Shown here piece by piece: positions 11,589-24,696 of a stretch of DNA of 64,000 nt (positions within the stretch are counted from its first letter, which is position 1; each line of letters begins with the position of its first letter). The translations under genes were made by a program, and so were the position numbers. Below the pieces are notes generated by a model. That model made no database searches. It worked only from the letters and a program-made list of their open reading frames with translations, and was not told the origin of the DNA. Source of the DNA: Prinsepia uniflora (lineage: Eukaryota > Streptophyta > Magnoliopsida > Rosales > Rosaceae); assembly GCA_032719365.1 (NCBI GenBank), contig CM064867.1, forward strand, positions 61,378,136-61,442,135, given 5' to 3'.

Positions 11589-14500
11589 TGACAGGACCGC
11601 CCCCAAAAAGGGCATTGTTAACCGTGCCCGGTCCTGCTCCCGCCTGGCAAGACGACTGAAATTCCCAAGTTACCCTCAGTACTTGCCAGACCAGGGATAG
11701 CCACACGTGCTTACTCATGCCTCCGCCTCTTGATCAGCCTCGACCATCGCGCCACGACCTGGAGGGTCAATAAAAAAACCAAAAGGTGTGAGTGGACAAA
11801 ATAAATCAGTTTACAAAATAGTTACAGAAAGACGTTTTTACCCTCCACGTAAAACCAATGCATGCATACAAAAATCATTTCCCAATCGGTTACATTTCAA
11901 CATAAGAAAACCCATGTATCAAATTTCAAACATAAGGAAAACTCGTATGAAACTCAAAATCATTTTTCCTTTCTCAACCATCGGGTCTTAGCCTGCAATC
12001 ATAAACACCGGGCCTCAGGCCCAAACCATGAATCAAACCCAAGAACACAACATAATCCAAAACCATCAACCATAAAACCGGGCCACTGCCCCATGCATCT
12101 GAAACATCAGAAATTAACAATGAATCACAAGTTAATCATTTTGCTGGATATCAAGTGCGCCCGAGTCTTTAAACTCAAAACCATGCGCTTAAATCAGGCC
12201 TTCCTGGGATTTCAACGAGTCTTTAAACTCAGAACATAATCAATAGGCCTCGGGGGTATCATAATAACCGAGTCTTTAAACTCACGAGTCTTTAAACTCA
12301 CGAGTCTTTAAACTCATTAAGGGCCCTCCCCCGTCATCAATTGACCGAGTCTTTAAACTCAAAACGTGCTCCAGCAATAGCACCGGGTCTTTAAACCCAA
12401 AATAGTTTTCAGCGGGTCTTTAAACCCAAAACATTTGTCAATCACAACAATGCGGAATCCATCCCGAAATCACATTTTTCACAACCGGACTCATGGTCCG
12501 AATTTCCACATTCAAATCCCCAAATCATACTTCACAAAACATATCCAACTCATCATTAAACACGGGGCATGCACAATCATACCAAATCACTTGATTAAAT
12601 ACTTTTTCATTCCCGAATTCGAATTCGCAATAATGATTCCGTAAGCCGGCATCCGGAAGCAGGCATCCGGAAGCATCATCCAGAACCCAAACCAAGAATC
12701 CATTTTCAAACTTCCAAAATCGACATCTTGTTCATCAAAATTACTTTTATGCCCCGAGCACAAAGCCCGAAATCACATTTTTCAAAATCCATTTTAAATC
12801 CGTGAAATCACACATCTCATTTCAAATACCAAATTCAAACATCAAACAGTGATCAAATCACAATCTACACACAAATCTCTTAAAACGTGCAAAACCGCAG
12901 AACTCTCGAAAATCGTGTCAACGCAGTGAATCACATTCACAATCATAAACAACATTCTTAAAACATCATATGCACATTTCTTGTAAAATCAGTCGTTAAC
13001 CCATCATCCAAACGCACGAGAATCCATAGTCTCGAAATACGTGCAATCTCGCATAACATATTAAAAATACGTAAAAATACGAAAATCGAAATCACCACAA
13101 ATCACGATCATAATCATAGTCATGGAAATCATAGAAATATTTATGAATGCATTAAATTTTGAAAGCAACGTCCACTCACACACCGTTCTTAAGGCTCGGT
13201 TTCGCGCCGCACGCGTTCCCGTAATTTCGGGCATTTTCCAGAAAACCCGAATCTTGTCCGAAATCACATTCCTGGGTCATTAAGGTCTCAAATAACAACA
13301 TACTAATTTCCCATAATTTTCTGGGAATTAATCGTTAATTAAAAACGTAACGTAAATCTTCGGACCCTCGAAACAACATCGAGACGGTGTCCGATAATTT
13401 CGAAACCAACGCTAAAATATTCGTTACATTGTATAGGATAAAAGTCGTGTTGGACTTACCTCGAAATTCGGGTCCATGCGCCTCCACGAGCCGCCGTGAG
13501 TGGCTGCGCGTGAAACTCACGCGCCTGCTACAGTACCCCTGCACAGTTCATCGTTCCCACCCGACTAGCCTGCAATACGGGTTGTTCAACCCGCGACACA
13601 ACCCGGTTAAATCCCTATCAAAACTCACTCGATTCCTCCCCTCATTCCACCTAAATCATTCCTTTACGTTTTAATTTAGGTTCTTGTTCATTAATTAGCC
13701 TCAATAACCTCTAAATCGATCAATCCACCTGTGATCAAACAAACGGGTCCAACTCTGCAACTCACTCTAATCAGCCCAGTTTTCAAACTAACTGAAAAAG
13801 GAGCTTCGTATGATCTAAACGAACCTAAAACCACAACCAATTTCAGGAACACTTACCCGTAGGTGATCGTCCACATGCCTGAAATTTCTCCAAAACTGGA
13901 ACCTCCGTTCTTGGCCAATCCGTGGTTGTTTTTCTTCAATCCTTGTATGGTTGAGTTCGAAAAGCTCCCAGAAGACTATTCTTAGTCTCAATTTGGTTCC
14001 ACTCAGCTCACAAATTGAATTCCAATTTCCCTCCAATTTTTCCCAAATGTTATCCCGACTCAGTTTTCTTTCAAACCTCAGCCTCAACCTCTCCAAAATG
14101 GCCCTCTCGACTCACTCTCCCTTCCTATAATCAATTCAACCTTCACGGCATCCTAAAGCATCTCTCAGACTTCTGTGTAAATGGTCCCCCGCAAACAGAC
14201 CCAAAAACCATTACAAAACCTCCCGTGCTCTGCCCCATTCAGTCCACCCTGCACGCCCAGCACACTCTCAGTCCTCAATGCCACTAACAGGATAAATAAA
14301 TCTCCCCAATGTCACTACCTGGTTAAAAAATTGTGGGATTTCAGAACACACACGACACGGGTGCTCAGCCCTCTGTTTCACGGTTCAAACAGTCCCCTGC
14401 AGGAAATTACCATTTTTCCCTCACTTGGCAAATTACCAAAATGCCCCTCACGCGTCCTAAGCCCGTAACTTGGTCATTCGAACTCCGATCGACGCGTGCC

Positions 14501-14894
14501 GCCTGTCTACGGACTCAGGGCATCGAGACCTTCCTAACGGTCCACGGTCCTCGGTCCTCAGCCATTGGACCTCCAGGTCAAAAAGTCAACATTTCCCCCT
14601 TTTCGTCCAAATTACGAAAATGCCCTTGAACTTCCGAACGTCATAACTTTCAGCTCGAACGTCGGAATCGAACGTGTCACCTGTCTATGAACTCGTGACG
14701 TCCCAAAATACATCACGGTCATTGGTCAAAGTCCATTTGACCGCCCGAATAAAAAGTCAATGTTTTACCCACGACTAGGGGCAAAACGGTCATTTAGCAT
14801 CGTTCGTCCGATTTCGCCCAACTAATAACCGATTAGTCCCGTTAATCATGATTAGTTACTAATCTAATCTCGAATTCCGGGATGGGTCGTTACA
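11589..14894 (-). mobile_element. Solo long LTR (3306 bp) with target duplication CTCCA
   Basis: Minus strand starts TGTAACGACCC and ends CGGTCCTGTCA. It is flanked by CTCCA at 11584-11588 and 14895-14899. It contains an array of GAGTCTTTAAACTC units and the GC-rich module. Length and ends match the LTR at 41403-44738, so it is one LTR of that group left after recombination between LTRs. Confidence 0.88.
12150..12430. repeat. GAGTCTTTAAACTC array (solo LTR copy)
   Basis: About nine units of GAGTCTTTAAACTC or GGGTCTTTAAACCC, some directly adjacent with a 2-base spacer (CGAGTC...), others dispersed. Each unit is a near-palindrome. Confidence 0.85.
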
Positions 14895-15630
14895 CTCCAT
14901 GTGATCGTTCACCTGCCCTACTCACTATATTAGTTAAAAAGCGCCAGTCATGTCCCTTAGCTCTAGAGGACTCATGGTGATGATGCGTTGCATCCAGCCT
15001 TCACGTGGTCATGGTACGCGAGTAAGATACCCAGTGTATGCTCCGAGTATGAGTCTCGAGGCGACTCAAGGAAATTTGATGTAGGTCGATGATGTGATGT
15101 AATTTTTACTTCTGCATGGCTCATCTGGTTGCATCATTTAAATTATTATTAAAATTTTGTTATGATTATTTCTCGTATTACGTGCAAGTATACTATAACT
15201 GTTTAGGATTTTATTGAAAAACTAGGGGTTAAAGGTTCCTTATTGAAAATGGTTTTACACTGAAATAACAATTGGGTCCACTCATCCTTGTGTTTTTAAA
15301 CCCCTCAGGTTTTGGTGGCGTGCACGTACTTTGAGGAGTTTGGATGCTTCTCTGACACTCACTTCCAAGCACGGAGTGTAGTTAATGGTACAATCAGGTA
15401 TTGTCAAGTAAAGCTTTTTGCATGTGATCATCAATTTAATTCGCCTATCTCAAAGCTTCCGTTGTTGGGTGAAACATGATCAGTCTTCACTAGTTAGGTT
15501 TCAACCGACTCTCCAAAATGCGTTGTTTTCAACTTAAATGGTTTCGTCATCTAGATGCCATCATCCAGGTGTTGGTCAGCATGCCTCGGCCTTCATGCCA
15601 TAAATGGACTTTCCGGGTCAAGGTGTGTCA

Positions 15631-16035
15631 TTTCTTCTTATAAAAAAATTGTCACAATAAGTTCCACTAATTTTCGGGATGTGGGTTGGACGTGGACGAT
15701 ATCCCAGCAAGAGTGAAATTAATTTGATTAATTTATTAAGATTCTACCTGAATAAAATTAGTAAGATCCCTTGTCTGATAAGATTTGTCAGACGGAAGCA
15801 CGATTAGTCCATTTCCAGAGAAATTGTGATGGGTCCTATCAGGAGGTGCTGGTTGACCAGTTATTAGATGCCGTACCTCATTCATTTCGTTCATAAGGGC
15901 ATGATGCTCTGTAGCTCAAGGTGGTCTTTCATCATAGAGAAACTTTTCATCTTCTCATGCCTCATCGGGATCAGTCTTCCTCCAGTTCTTTAGTATGTTT
16001 CTAGTCTTTAGTGGGATCGTAGTTTGATTTCTCCC
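15631..16035. other. Unassigned sequence between elements
   Basis: Contains CCCTTGTCTGATAAG, a decayed form of the CCCTTGTCTGACA block of the long LTRs, so it is probably old LTR-related DNA. No gene seen. Confidence 0.4.
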
Positions 16036-16130
16036 TGGCCATTGAATGGCTAGTTCCTAGAAAACAAGCTAGAGTTAAATGCCATCTTTGGCTCTAGCTT
16101 GTTTTCTACGAACCAGCCATTCAATGGTCA
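16036..16130. repeat. 39-bp stem hairpin
   Basis: Arms 16036-16074 and 16092-16130 are inverted copies, 36 of 39 matching, around a 17-base loop. The core is CTAGAAAACAAGCTAGAG. Confidence 0.9.
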
Positions 16131-16212
16131 GGATCTCAAAACGTGTTTTCCCTGAAGTTGACATTTGAAACAGGGGCTCAAAGACTGGTGCTCCTAACTC
16201 CAAATAGCTTTT

Positions 16213-16425
16213 TCATTTATCAGGATTCAGGACCTCGAATGGTGGAACATTAGTGTTCTTTAATGAAGTCGTGTCATGACTACAAAGCTCTTGAACCTGA
16301 TAATTCAAAGCTTCGATCTGCAAGCTAATGGGAGCTAGGATGTCTTTGAAGAGCTGCGCTAGCTCTTCCTTACCCATATCTGGGCCAATGATCTCTTCCA
16401 TAACTACGATATGTTGGGGCTCCAT
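16213..16425 (-). pseudogene. Retrotransposon gag-like N-terminal ORF
   Basis: An open frame of 70 codons (MEPQHIVVMEEI, then ELAQLFKDILAPI) on the minus strand, about 120 bases downstream of a primer-site-like sequence. Position suggests the start of a gag, perhaps of the Tat/Athila group; the protein itself is not clearly recognised. Confidence 0.4.
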
Positions 16426-16542
16426 CTCAGGTTGTGTGGCAATATCTTAGAAAGCATTTCTTAAGGAAAATTCCTTACAAACCTTCCCTTAGCATCTCGG
16501 TGTCGCTGAGTAGATCTAGACTTGGGCATGCACTACAATGAG

Positions 16543-17500
16543 TCCCACTGGGCGTGCCAGATTATGTTCCTACGCAAAATACTTTTCTCATTTTAGGAGT
16601 CAAATGTCCTGAGGCAACCCTTGATGAACCTATGTACGGAACCTTATCTACGGAGCAAGGAAGGTGGACCACTTGTAGGGATTGCTTTCTGCGCCGCTAG
16701 TCGGAATGACTTTTCGTGAGCCAAAAGCCGATAATATCAACCCTTAAGACACTAAATGGTTAGAAATAAGGTTAATCTTTTGCGAACCTCAGCTGAAAGT
16801 CCATGAACTGATCAGTTGAAAAGAGACCATTACGACACTTGATCAGTCAGAATGAAGTTTTGTGCAGGGAAATGAAGCCAACTATTAGGACATTGCTACT
16901 GGAGCGATTAGAAAGACGTTTAGGCAGTTGCATAAATGTCTCGAAGGGGTGAAAAGAGATGCTGCATCTTGATTTTCTAGGTCGAAATAGGCAGTTTTTG
17001 CCACAAGGGCCAACTATTTTAAACCACGAAATCTTGGCTAAAGGTGTTCATAGATTCGAAAATTGATGGAAATCAATTTACTGAATTTGATTGGTTGATT
17101 TTCGGTCCTTTGAGAAGTTAGGTCGTTTTCTTTTTAAAGGGGTGAAAGAGCTCTCAACCTCTCGAGTTGGGTCCCGTGCAGGTCTCACTTTGCCTTTTCT
17201 CCTATTGGGATACTCCTCCATGCCTCAATTTTCTTTGTGTTATGTCAGCACCTCCCACGCTTTCTTCCTCTCCACACTCAAAGCTAGTTGGGCTGGGCTT
17301 ACATTTGTCTTGGTCCTTTATTTTCCATGAGTCATTGTCTTGAGTTCAAAGGGGATTTTTTCGAGTGTAAACAAGGAGTTATTAACGTGCTGCCATACAA
17401 TATTACATGGAATATACCAGAAAGGAAAATTGTGATTGACAATGTAACCAATAAAGATTTCGTCAAGTGAATCTAGCTCTACGCCTTAACTTGCAGATGA
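16543..17500 (-). mobile_element. Minus-strand LTR with Tat-like primer site
   Basis: On the minus strand an LTR ending GCGTAGGAACA (16565) is followed after 5 bases by TGGCACGCCCAGTGGGAC (about 16542-16559), the layout of primer sites in Tat/Athila elements. The LTR start (right side) is not placed; 17500 is a guess. The small frames at 17091-17470 look like chance. Confidence 0.5.
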
Positions 17501-18239
17501 AAGGTTAGTTCGAAGTCCGATAACCTATTGTGTGTTAAAAACCCCCTCTCCTATTAATACATTAAAAAAAAGTCAAATTTCACCATAAGGAAACTTAGTA
17601 ACCTCAAGGTTACAAATAAACTTGGGATTACATGTTTTGGGTTGATGTTGTCGGTGCTCCATGGAGATCCATATTAAGTTATTAGGTCGTGGGAGCATAT
17701 TGGCATCATCCCAACCAAATTCAAGCCAAGGTCTCCTTTCCCTTCATGCTGATTTCCAATTGTTTCTGGAGGAAGCCATGGTGGTGTGATGAGCTTCTTA
17801 TTGTGCTTCCATGATTATTTAATAAAATTTTATTTTATATGCATGCTTATTAAATCTTGATTGTATTTACAAATCCCCATTAAACATGAATTTGCTGGCT
17901 TATGCAATAAAAATCTTAAGAGAAGCTTTTAGCCGATTTGAAACACTAGTTTCTGGTAGTTTGTTTCTAGTTTTTCATTTTCAAGCGGTCTATTTGTATA
18001 AATAGGCATGGAGTATTCTTTTTATTCACCCGCTTTTCATATTTATCTAGGTGTGTTCTGATGAAACATACACAATGGTTATCGCCTCTAAAGTTGTTAC
18101 CGTGTCTTTTATCAACGATATTACCCTCTGACATATGAAACCAACTACTAGATTGGGCTCACTCCCCCAAATAATATTAGAATCTTCACTTCCTAATTCA
18201 TCTTTTAAAAATCTCACCACAAAAAATCATCTTAATTTA
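17500..18239. other. Intergenic DNA, no feature assigned
   Basis: Unique-looking sequence without a convincing reading frame. It may contain the 5' end of the minus-strand LTR that ends at 16565, but I could not place that end. Confidence 0.4.
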
Positions 18240-18875
18240 TAGGGAAAATTACACTTTACTATCATATGGTCTACACATTATAACATATTCGTACTTAAGT
18301 TTTCAAACATTACAATTTTCACTCTGAACTCTTCAAATTGTTACACTTTGACCCCTCTATTAAATTTTTGTCAAATTTGAAATCGGATTTAAATAATAAA
18401 ATATTAATTTAAATTTATAAAAATTATTTATTTTAAAAACTCCAAAAAAATTATTTTCAAATAATAAAAATTAAAAAAATTTATATATGTAGAAAAAAAA
18501 ATTTAAATCTTAAAAAATTATTTATGTACGAAAGTAATTTGTCTCTATATCATCTTTATTTTTATTTTTTTACTTAGGCCTTATTTTACGAAAACAAAAT
18601 TAACAAATTAAAAGAATTTTTTATGTAGACAAATTACTTTCATACATAAATTATTATTTTTTAATTTTTTTTATCTGAAAGTAAATTTTTAGGAATTTTT
18701 CAAGATAAATAATTTTTATAACTTTCAATTAATATTTTATTGTTTAAAATTATGGGTCCAATTTCAGATTTAACAAAAGGGTCAAAGTGTAACGATTTGA
18801 AAAATTCAGAGTGAAAATTGTAAAATTTAAAAATTTAAGTACGATATTGTATAATTTGCTCGAATTTGCTCGAAT
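18240..18875. mobile_element. Long-TIR MITE / foldback element
   Basis: The two halves (about 18280-18560 and 18600-18862) are inverted copies over nearly their whole length. Blocks such as CGTACTTAA, ACAATTTTCACTCTGAA and ACACTTTGACCC reappear inverted on the other side. The core is AT-rich and noncoding. The outermost ends and target duplication are not clear; a TTTGCTCGAA duplication marks the right side. Confidence 0.75.
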
Positions 18876-19366
18876 TTAGAATCATTTAGCTAACACTACA
18901 TAATTGGACTCACTACACCAAATAAAATTACAACCTAACTACTGATTTTGTAATTCATCTTTAAAAAATCATCCCTACAAAAATTCATCTAAATTTATAA
19001 TCATTTTGCTAACACAAATTAAATACATATACAAACATAGGCCAAAGAATAATACAATAAATATTCTTACTAATAATCAAATAACCAAATGCTTTGAAGA
19101 ATTTTTGTAACAATGATCTTCAAAAGAGTGACTACAAACTGAACAGTTAGATTTCAATTTTATTTGATCGAGTGAATCCAATTAAATAATTAGTTCTTGA
19201 ACATGTTCGTAACTTTTGACAATTAAAAATAAAAAAAAAGAAAAACCAATAAAAATAAATGGCAAGGAGAATGGTTGGCCATGATTTCTTCTTTCCATTC
19301 CACTAGTCTAATGTGAGGTCAGTAAATCAGACTACAATTGATGTATAATCAAGAAATAAGAATTTC
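18876..19366. other. AT-rich region, likely PCO 3' UTR and downstream flank
   Basis: No coding sequence seen. The part nearest 19366 should be the PCO 3' UTR; its polyadenylation site is not resolved. Confidence 0.5.
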
Positions 19367-19485
19367 TCAAGTTCTAATAACAGGACCATTGTACAGCCCT
19401 CTGCGAATCACAAAGTTGTCTGGAGGTTGAAACTCTTCTAACCAAGTCACTTCAGCCTCATTAACTCCATCAAAATCGATATTAC
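19367..19485 (-). other. PCO: PCO coding exon 5 and stop
   Basis: Residues 201-239. The intron before it is only 110 bp (19486-19595). It has VTWLEEFQPPDNFVIRR and ends GPVIRT with TGA at 19369-19367. The 3' UTR runs leftwards from here; its end is not resolved in the AT-rich DNA around 19100-19366. Confidence 0.93.
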
Positions 19486-22400
19486 CTTCATTCCAAACAT
19501 ATAAACAGACACGACAACTATGAATATCAGTTGCAACGTAGACGAGTGGTATTTTTGCGACAGTAATAATCAGCAGGGAAGATCAAGTGCATTACCATGC
19601 AGATCTTTTCTTGAGGACTTTCGAAAATAAGTGCAGTGCCGTCCATCTTCAGATGAATAAGGTGGAGCGAGGATGTCAAAGATGGCACAGGGAGTTATAG
19701 CTCTGAAAGTATGAATATTGCCCCCAGTTGTCGGATAAAGAACTGTCGGTGGACATGGCGCTGTCATTTCAGTATCTTTGACAAGCTTTGCGGGTTTCGC
19801 TGCAAAAATAACCAAGTACAGTTTCTAGTTAACAGAAAAATGTTATCAAAGTTAAACATAATAGCCTGCTTTTCATGCGAGAAAAAAGGAAGAGGAAGTT
19901 CCAACAATAAAATCCTCTACAACTATCGGCAGGCCAAGAGTAATTAATTCAATGAGCTAAAGACCATCAAAATATTTTTCTTCGAGAAACAAATGTTACT
20001 AAAAAACAAAAACTGTGTCACTGGCAGAAGACAACTTGTGCACTTGAAAACACATACTAATTAGCAACCATTGCCTACCAATCTGTAAAATTGCATAAAA
20101 AGAGGTATTTCGCCCAACTCTGAAGAAAAAAATCCCATCAGGGGATCAAAAAGCTACTGCATCCCACTGATCTCCCCCTCTCCAGAAAGCTATCAAATAT
20201 CCTACTACTACTTTCCATCAAAAACTACTTAAAGGATCACAATTCACAACGCTACTACCCTAGACATCACCCTTCTTCCCTGAACTCGTATCCTTTTTTT
20301 AACAGAAGAAAAAAAAAAAGCAGAACAACATGCTGGAATCACCCCAGTCTACCGTTAAAAACCTCAGCCATAAATACATTGCAAATGAATAATGAAGAAA
20401 CACGGAAACAGTGCTTTCCAACTCTCTTCTACACAAGATACACTCATCCATGGACAAAGGAAACCAACCAAGTGTTGGTTGACCCTGAGAATCGATACAA
20501 ACTAATAGTTGTACCTTGGGTGGTCCCTTAGCATTCCATACCATGGAAGAGAAATGGACAGGTGAAACAGATGGACCCCCACTAGACTGATTTGTGCAGG
20601 ATTTCCAGAGTAGGGCGGTGGAACTTGAGGCTTCTCAGCCGGGCATGAATCCTCCAAAATTTTAATTAGTTCACAATTGCTACCACAACAAAGCCACCCT
20701 CTCATCATTTACTGCTATTTTTTCTTGGGGATTTCACAACATTTTTTTTTTCTGATGTTCCTTTCTATTGATGAAGAGGTGACCTCGTGCTCTTCGAGAA
20801 ATCATGCACACAAAAAAACTCAGGGTTAGCTAAATGATTTTCAGTCAGACGTGACTATGCTTGTCCCTTAAATCTTGGTCGAACCATAGAGACTATAGTA
20901 AACAAAGTAAGTCATACATCCATGTTATTCTCGTCATCTCAAGTCACAATTGCTCTCCGCATTGAGCAATATTTCAATATCATCTAGACTTGAGCTACGG
21001 GAAGTACGAATAAACCCCGGTATTGGTTTTTATTTCAAACATTCCAAATATCAACTTTTAAGATTGAAGTCTTCCTTGTACTCTATTTGCTTAAATGACA
21101 GAGCAGCATATGATATTATCTAAATTGCTAAGAACTTCATCAGAGACAGTAAGTAATTACCCAGCCTATCAGATCGATGATGATGAAATTAGCAATGTCG
21201 GTCATCCCACAGCATCTTTAGGTGTGATCTCTCCTCTTAACAAGAGAAATAACATGAAAAAGGAAAAACAAAGGCATCCAATACCACCAAGCTTCAAACC
21301 TGACAATTTACATCTTCCAAATTAGCAATATAATACCCCTCAATCACAAGATAATCACTTTGAAGATTGCCAGCCTTTGCAACACAGACGTTAAAACAGG
21401 TGAAGGCAACATAAAGCAAAGCGGCATAGTTGGTACAGTGCTAACAGTATAGATGAGTAATTCTGACCTGCCAAATTTCATTCTAAAAAGATGCCAATAA
21501 GATAATAGAAGTCTTGAACCTTTCCCTAAAATTCTTTCAAATCAGAAGCACTGGCCCTTTGTTGGAAAAACATCATCTATTCCCAAGATGACGCACAGGT
21601 GCCCATCCAGGCAAGACTCTCAAATTAACTGAAATATCTACGACTGCAATATACTTCCTTTCCCAAAGTGAAGAAAAGAAGCAGTTTATACAAATACAAA
21701 TCATGGTGGAGATTAGTGCAAGGGCCTGTTGCTAAAGAGTAACATAACAGTAGCAGTCAACGAAGCCGTAGGATAACAAACCTTCATGTAGACCGCCAAA
21801 ACTTCCGCCCCACCACATTGAGGCGAAGATCACAAAATATTGGAAACACATTAAAAAAAAAAAAATACTTCAAATTTTGCATACCATGATAGATCTCAAG
21901 TCACCTACAGATAGTAAGCGCCATCGTCAGCCATGGTTATTTGCATACCTAACCTAGACCAACATCAAGCTGGAGGAATGTATCTGGAAGTGGGCTAGTG
22001 AGCTTAGGAGAAAAACATGAAAGATCTAACCAGAAGAAAGATTCATTGCCTCTCCTCAAGGCTCTAACGTCATAAACATTCCAGCTTGTCAGTGAACTTT
22101 GAGTGCCCCAGAAAATAGTCAAGTTTATGGCAGCAGGAATCAGAAGCGAAAACAACCATTCACTAGTAATGATGCTCCTAAATTATCATATATGGCAGGC
22201 AATCACAGCAAAGCAAAAAGTGAAATTGAGACCTGCTGAGGTTTACAAACTGTCTTCTCGGCTGGTTGTTTTCATGGCATGCTTATTCGTGCATCAATGC
22301 CTTATGGTTAATTATTGGAAAATTCAATGGACTTATTTTCATATGTCAATATAAAGGTATCAAGAAAAGAATCAAACTGATCCTGCCACAACCAACCAGC

Positions 22401-24664
22401 AGTGAGTAAAATAAGAATTTCACAATGCGGAAGCATAGAACATGCTAGAATGACAAAAGAGGTCACTGAATTTAGGGAGGTAATTTTGTTGTTTTAAAAA
22501 ACAAACCACTTTCAGCACAGAAATATGAATCCTAAAAAAGAGAATGCAATTAAGATAATACATCAAGGAAACAATAAGGTAACCAAGATGGTATAATAGA
22601 TAAGAAATATTGTGGAAAAACAAACCTTCTGATGAAACAGCAGGACCAGGCAAATCAAGCCAGTCATATGAATTAACGCATAATGAACCATATATAAGCT
22701 TGCTCAAAACAGTCATTCCAGGATGATTATGAAGAGGTATGATAGAGGAAGGCGGCATGCAAAAAATTCCTATCTGCCAAAAATAATAGCAATTGAAAAT
22801 ATCAGCAAATCTGTTCTAGATTCTGTCTTCTTTCTGATACTTGGATTTTCAATTTTAAGAGAACATTGACTGTGCATGATTTATGGGATTATGCAGAGAT
22901 ATCTAGTCTTAAACTTGAAGGCTCCAGGTCAATTAGATTTCCAAAATCGATTTGCAGTTAATATAAGTTCACGTTTGTGAGAACTGTTAAATAATAAATG
23001 CAATGTATTTGAACCTGCTAAACTTAAGCTTTAGGAATTTGAAAGGACTACATACACCAATCAATAATTGAAATACATTTACATTATTCTCAAACGACTT
23101 AACTCAAGATATTAAGTAAACTATAGATTTGAAATCTCACAATCATGATGGAACTGAAACAATTTGTAATCAATAACTCGTGGATCCCTGTACTCACAGA
23201 GAAGCTATCGCACTCAAATAAATGCAAGTATTTGATTGGTGGCAGTGACTGCTGATCCCCATTATGCTCTAGCATAGAACCAGACCAATTACGCACCAAT
23301 TGAGCCTCCTGTTCGAGACCCACATCTGCAGGCTTGAGTTTCTCTGAAATAATTATATAAAAGGTTAGAAAATGCAAAAATAAATGAAAGAGGTGATGAC
23401 AATAGGAATTCACAGTATTATATGTGGCAAGCTTGGCTCTGTAAAGCAGACTTTTGTTTGTTTATTTCACAAAGGAACAACCACACATCAAACTTCCAAG
23501 CTGATTGCAAAGCCTGATCAACAGTGAAAACCAGACTTGCTAAGAGTCATAAGAAAGCATGCCAGCTTGTGAAGAAGCTTGTGACAAGCTCAAAGACGAA
23601 TCTAACAAATAAGTTATTATATCTGTTTCTATAGAGTAAAAACTAATAAATATGTCCTAAATTATTATAATCATCAAAGGTATTAAGCTCTAGCAAAAGG
23701 TAACCCTTCATCAGAAAGGGAAAAGGGCTACTAATAAAAGAGAATTTAAAGTACTGGTGGTTTAAATTGTTGATGTGGGATTCGGTAATAAGAAAAATTC
23801 TAAACATCAGTGTCATAGCAACGTGAGTTGGGACAGTTCATGGGCAAGACAGCCCAATCACCTTTTGAGTCAAAGAAGGCCAACCCATTTAACAGAGGGG
23901 CAAGGTTGGGCCAGCACTTGAACCAAACTAGGAAAGGAGCTACAGTCATAGAACCAGTCCCTACCCAACCTATCCTTTTTTTATTAGCATACAATTAATC
24001 ATCTAACATTAAGTTATTAATTATCTACACACTATCAAGAAACCTTCTTTCACAATTGTCATGTAGAAAATGCAATGATAGCCCCACTAATACTGTAATC
24101 AATCTCAACCCACTGCCATCGGCTGTCGACTCGTAGTTTTTCACCAACCAGTCTCTCTCCCACACCCTGTGTTGCCTCTCCTAATTGCAGCTTCCATCAT
24201 TCGTAACATGCATTACAATTTGCATGCAAATGATGCTTCTAGTTTGTACAACACAAGATAACTTACCTTAACATTAGGAGTGCACGATGACTTGATTGGA
24301 GTGTGAATACCAGCTCCCATACAAAACTATCTTAAACTTGTAATTTATATACTGAACTTACATGAATAATAAGACAAATAATATAGGGAACAAGTTCACC
24401 AAGGCCCAAGCCCAACTCCCCATAGCAGGCAAGCCTCAAACAAGCCCAACCTTAGTAATAAGGTTGGTCCCCTCAGGCCTTGTGGCCAGCCACCTCCACA
24501 AGCCTAGCCACTGGTCCAACATCTAAGTTCGAAACTTAACTCCCCTATATTGCAGGCAAGCCTAAAAGGAGCCCAACCTCGGGAATAACTGAGTCCTTAC
24601 AGGCCTTGGGGCCAGGAGCCTCCATAAGCCTATCCACTAGCCCAACATCCATTTGATAACAATT

Positions 24665-24696
<32 letters not shown>

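Larger units (their letters stand above)
9654..15630 (+). mobile_element. Gypsy 3' LTR interrupted by a solo LTR
   Basis: It starts TGATACAACCC after the polypurine tract and ends AAGGTGTGTCA. Without the insertion at 11589-14899 it is about 2.67 kb. It holds no gene; the small frames here are noise. Confidence 0.7.

Noticed and set aside
17091..17470. Two overlapping hydrophobic frames
   Set aside because: Short, no homology recognised, within a probable LTR or its flank.
20095..20290. Additional exon within PCO intron 3
   Set aside because: The 720-nt frame is complete without it and no splice-bounded coding piece fits the family there.
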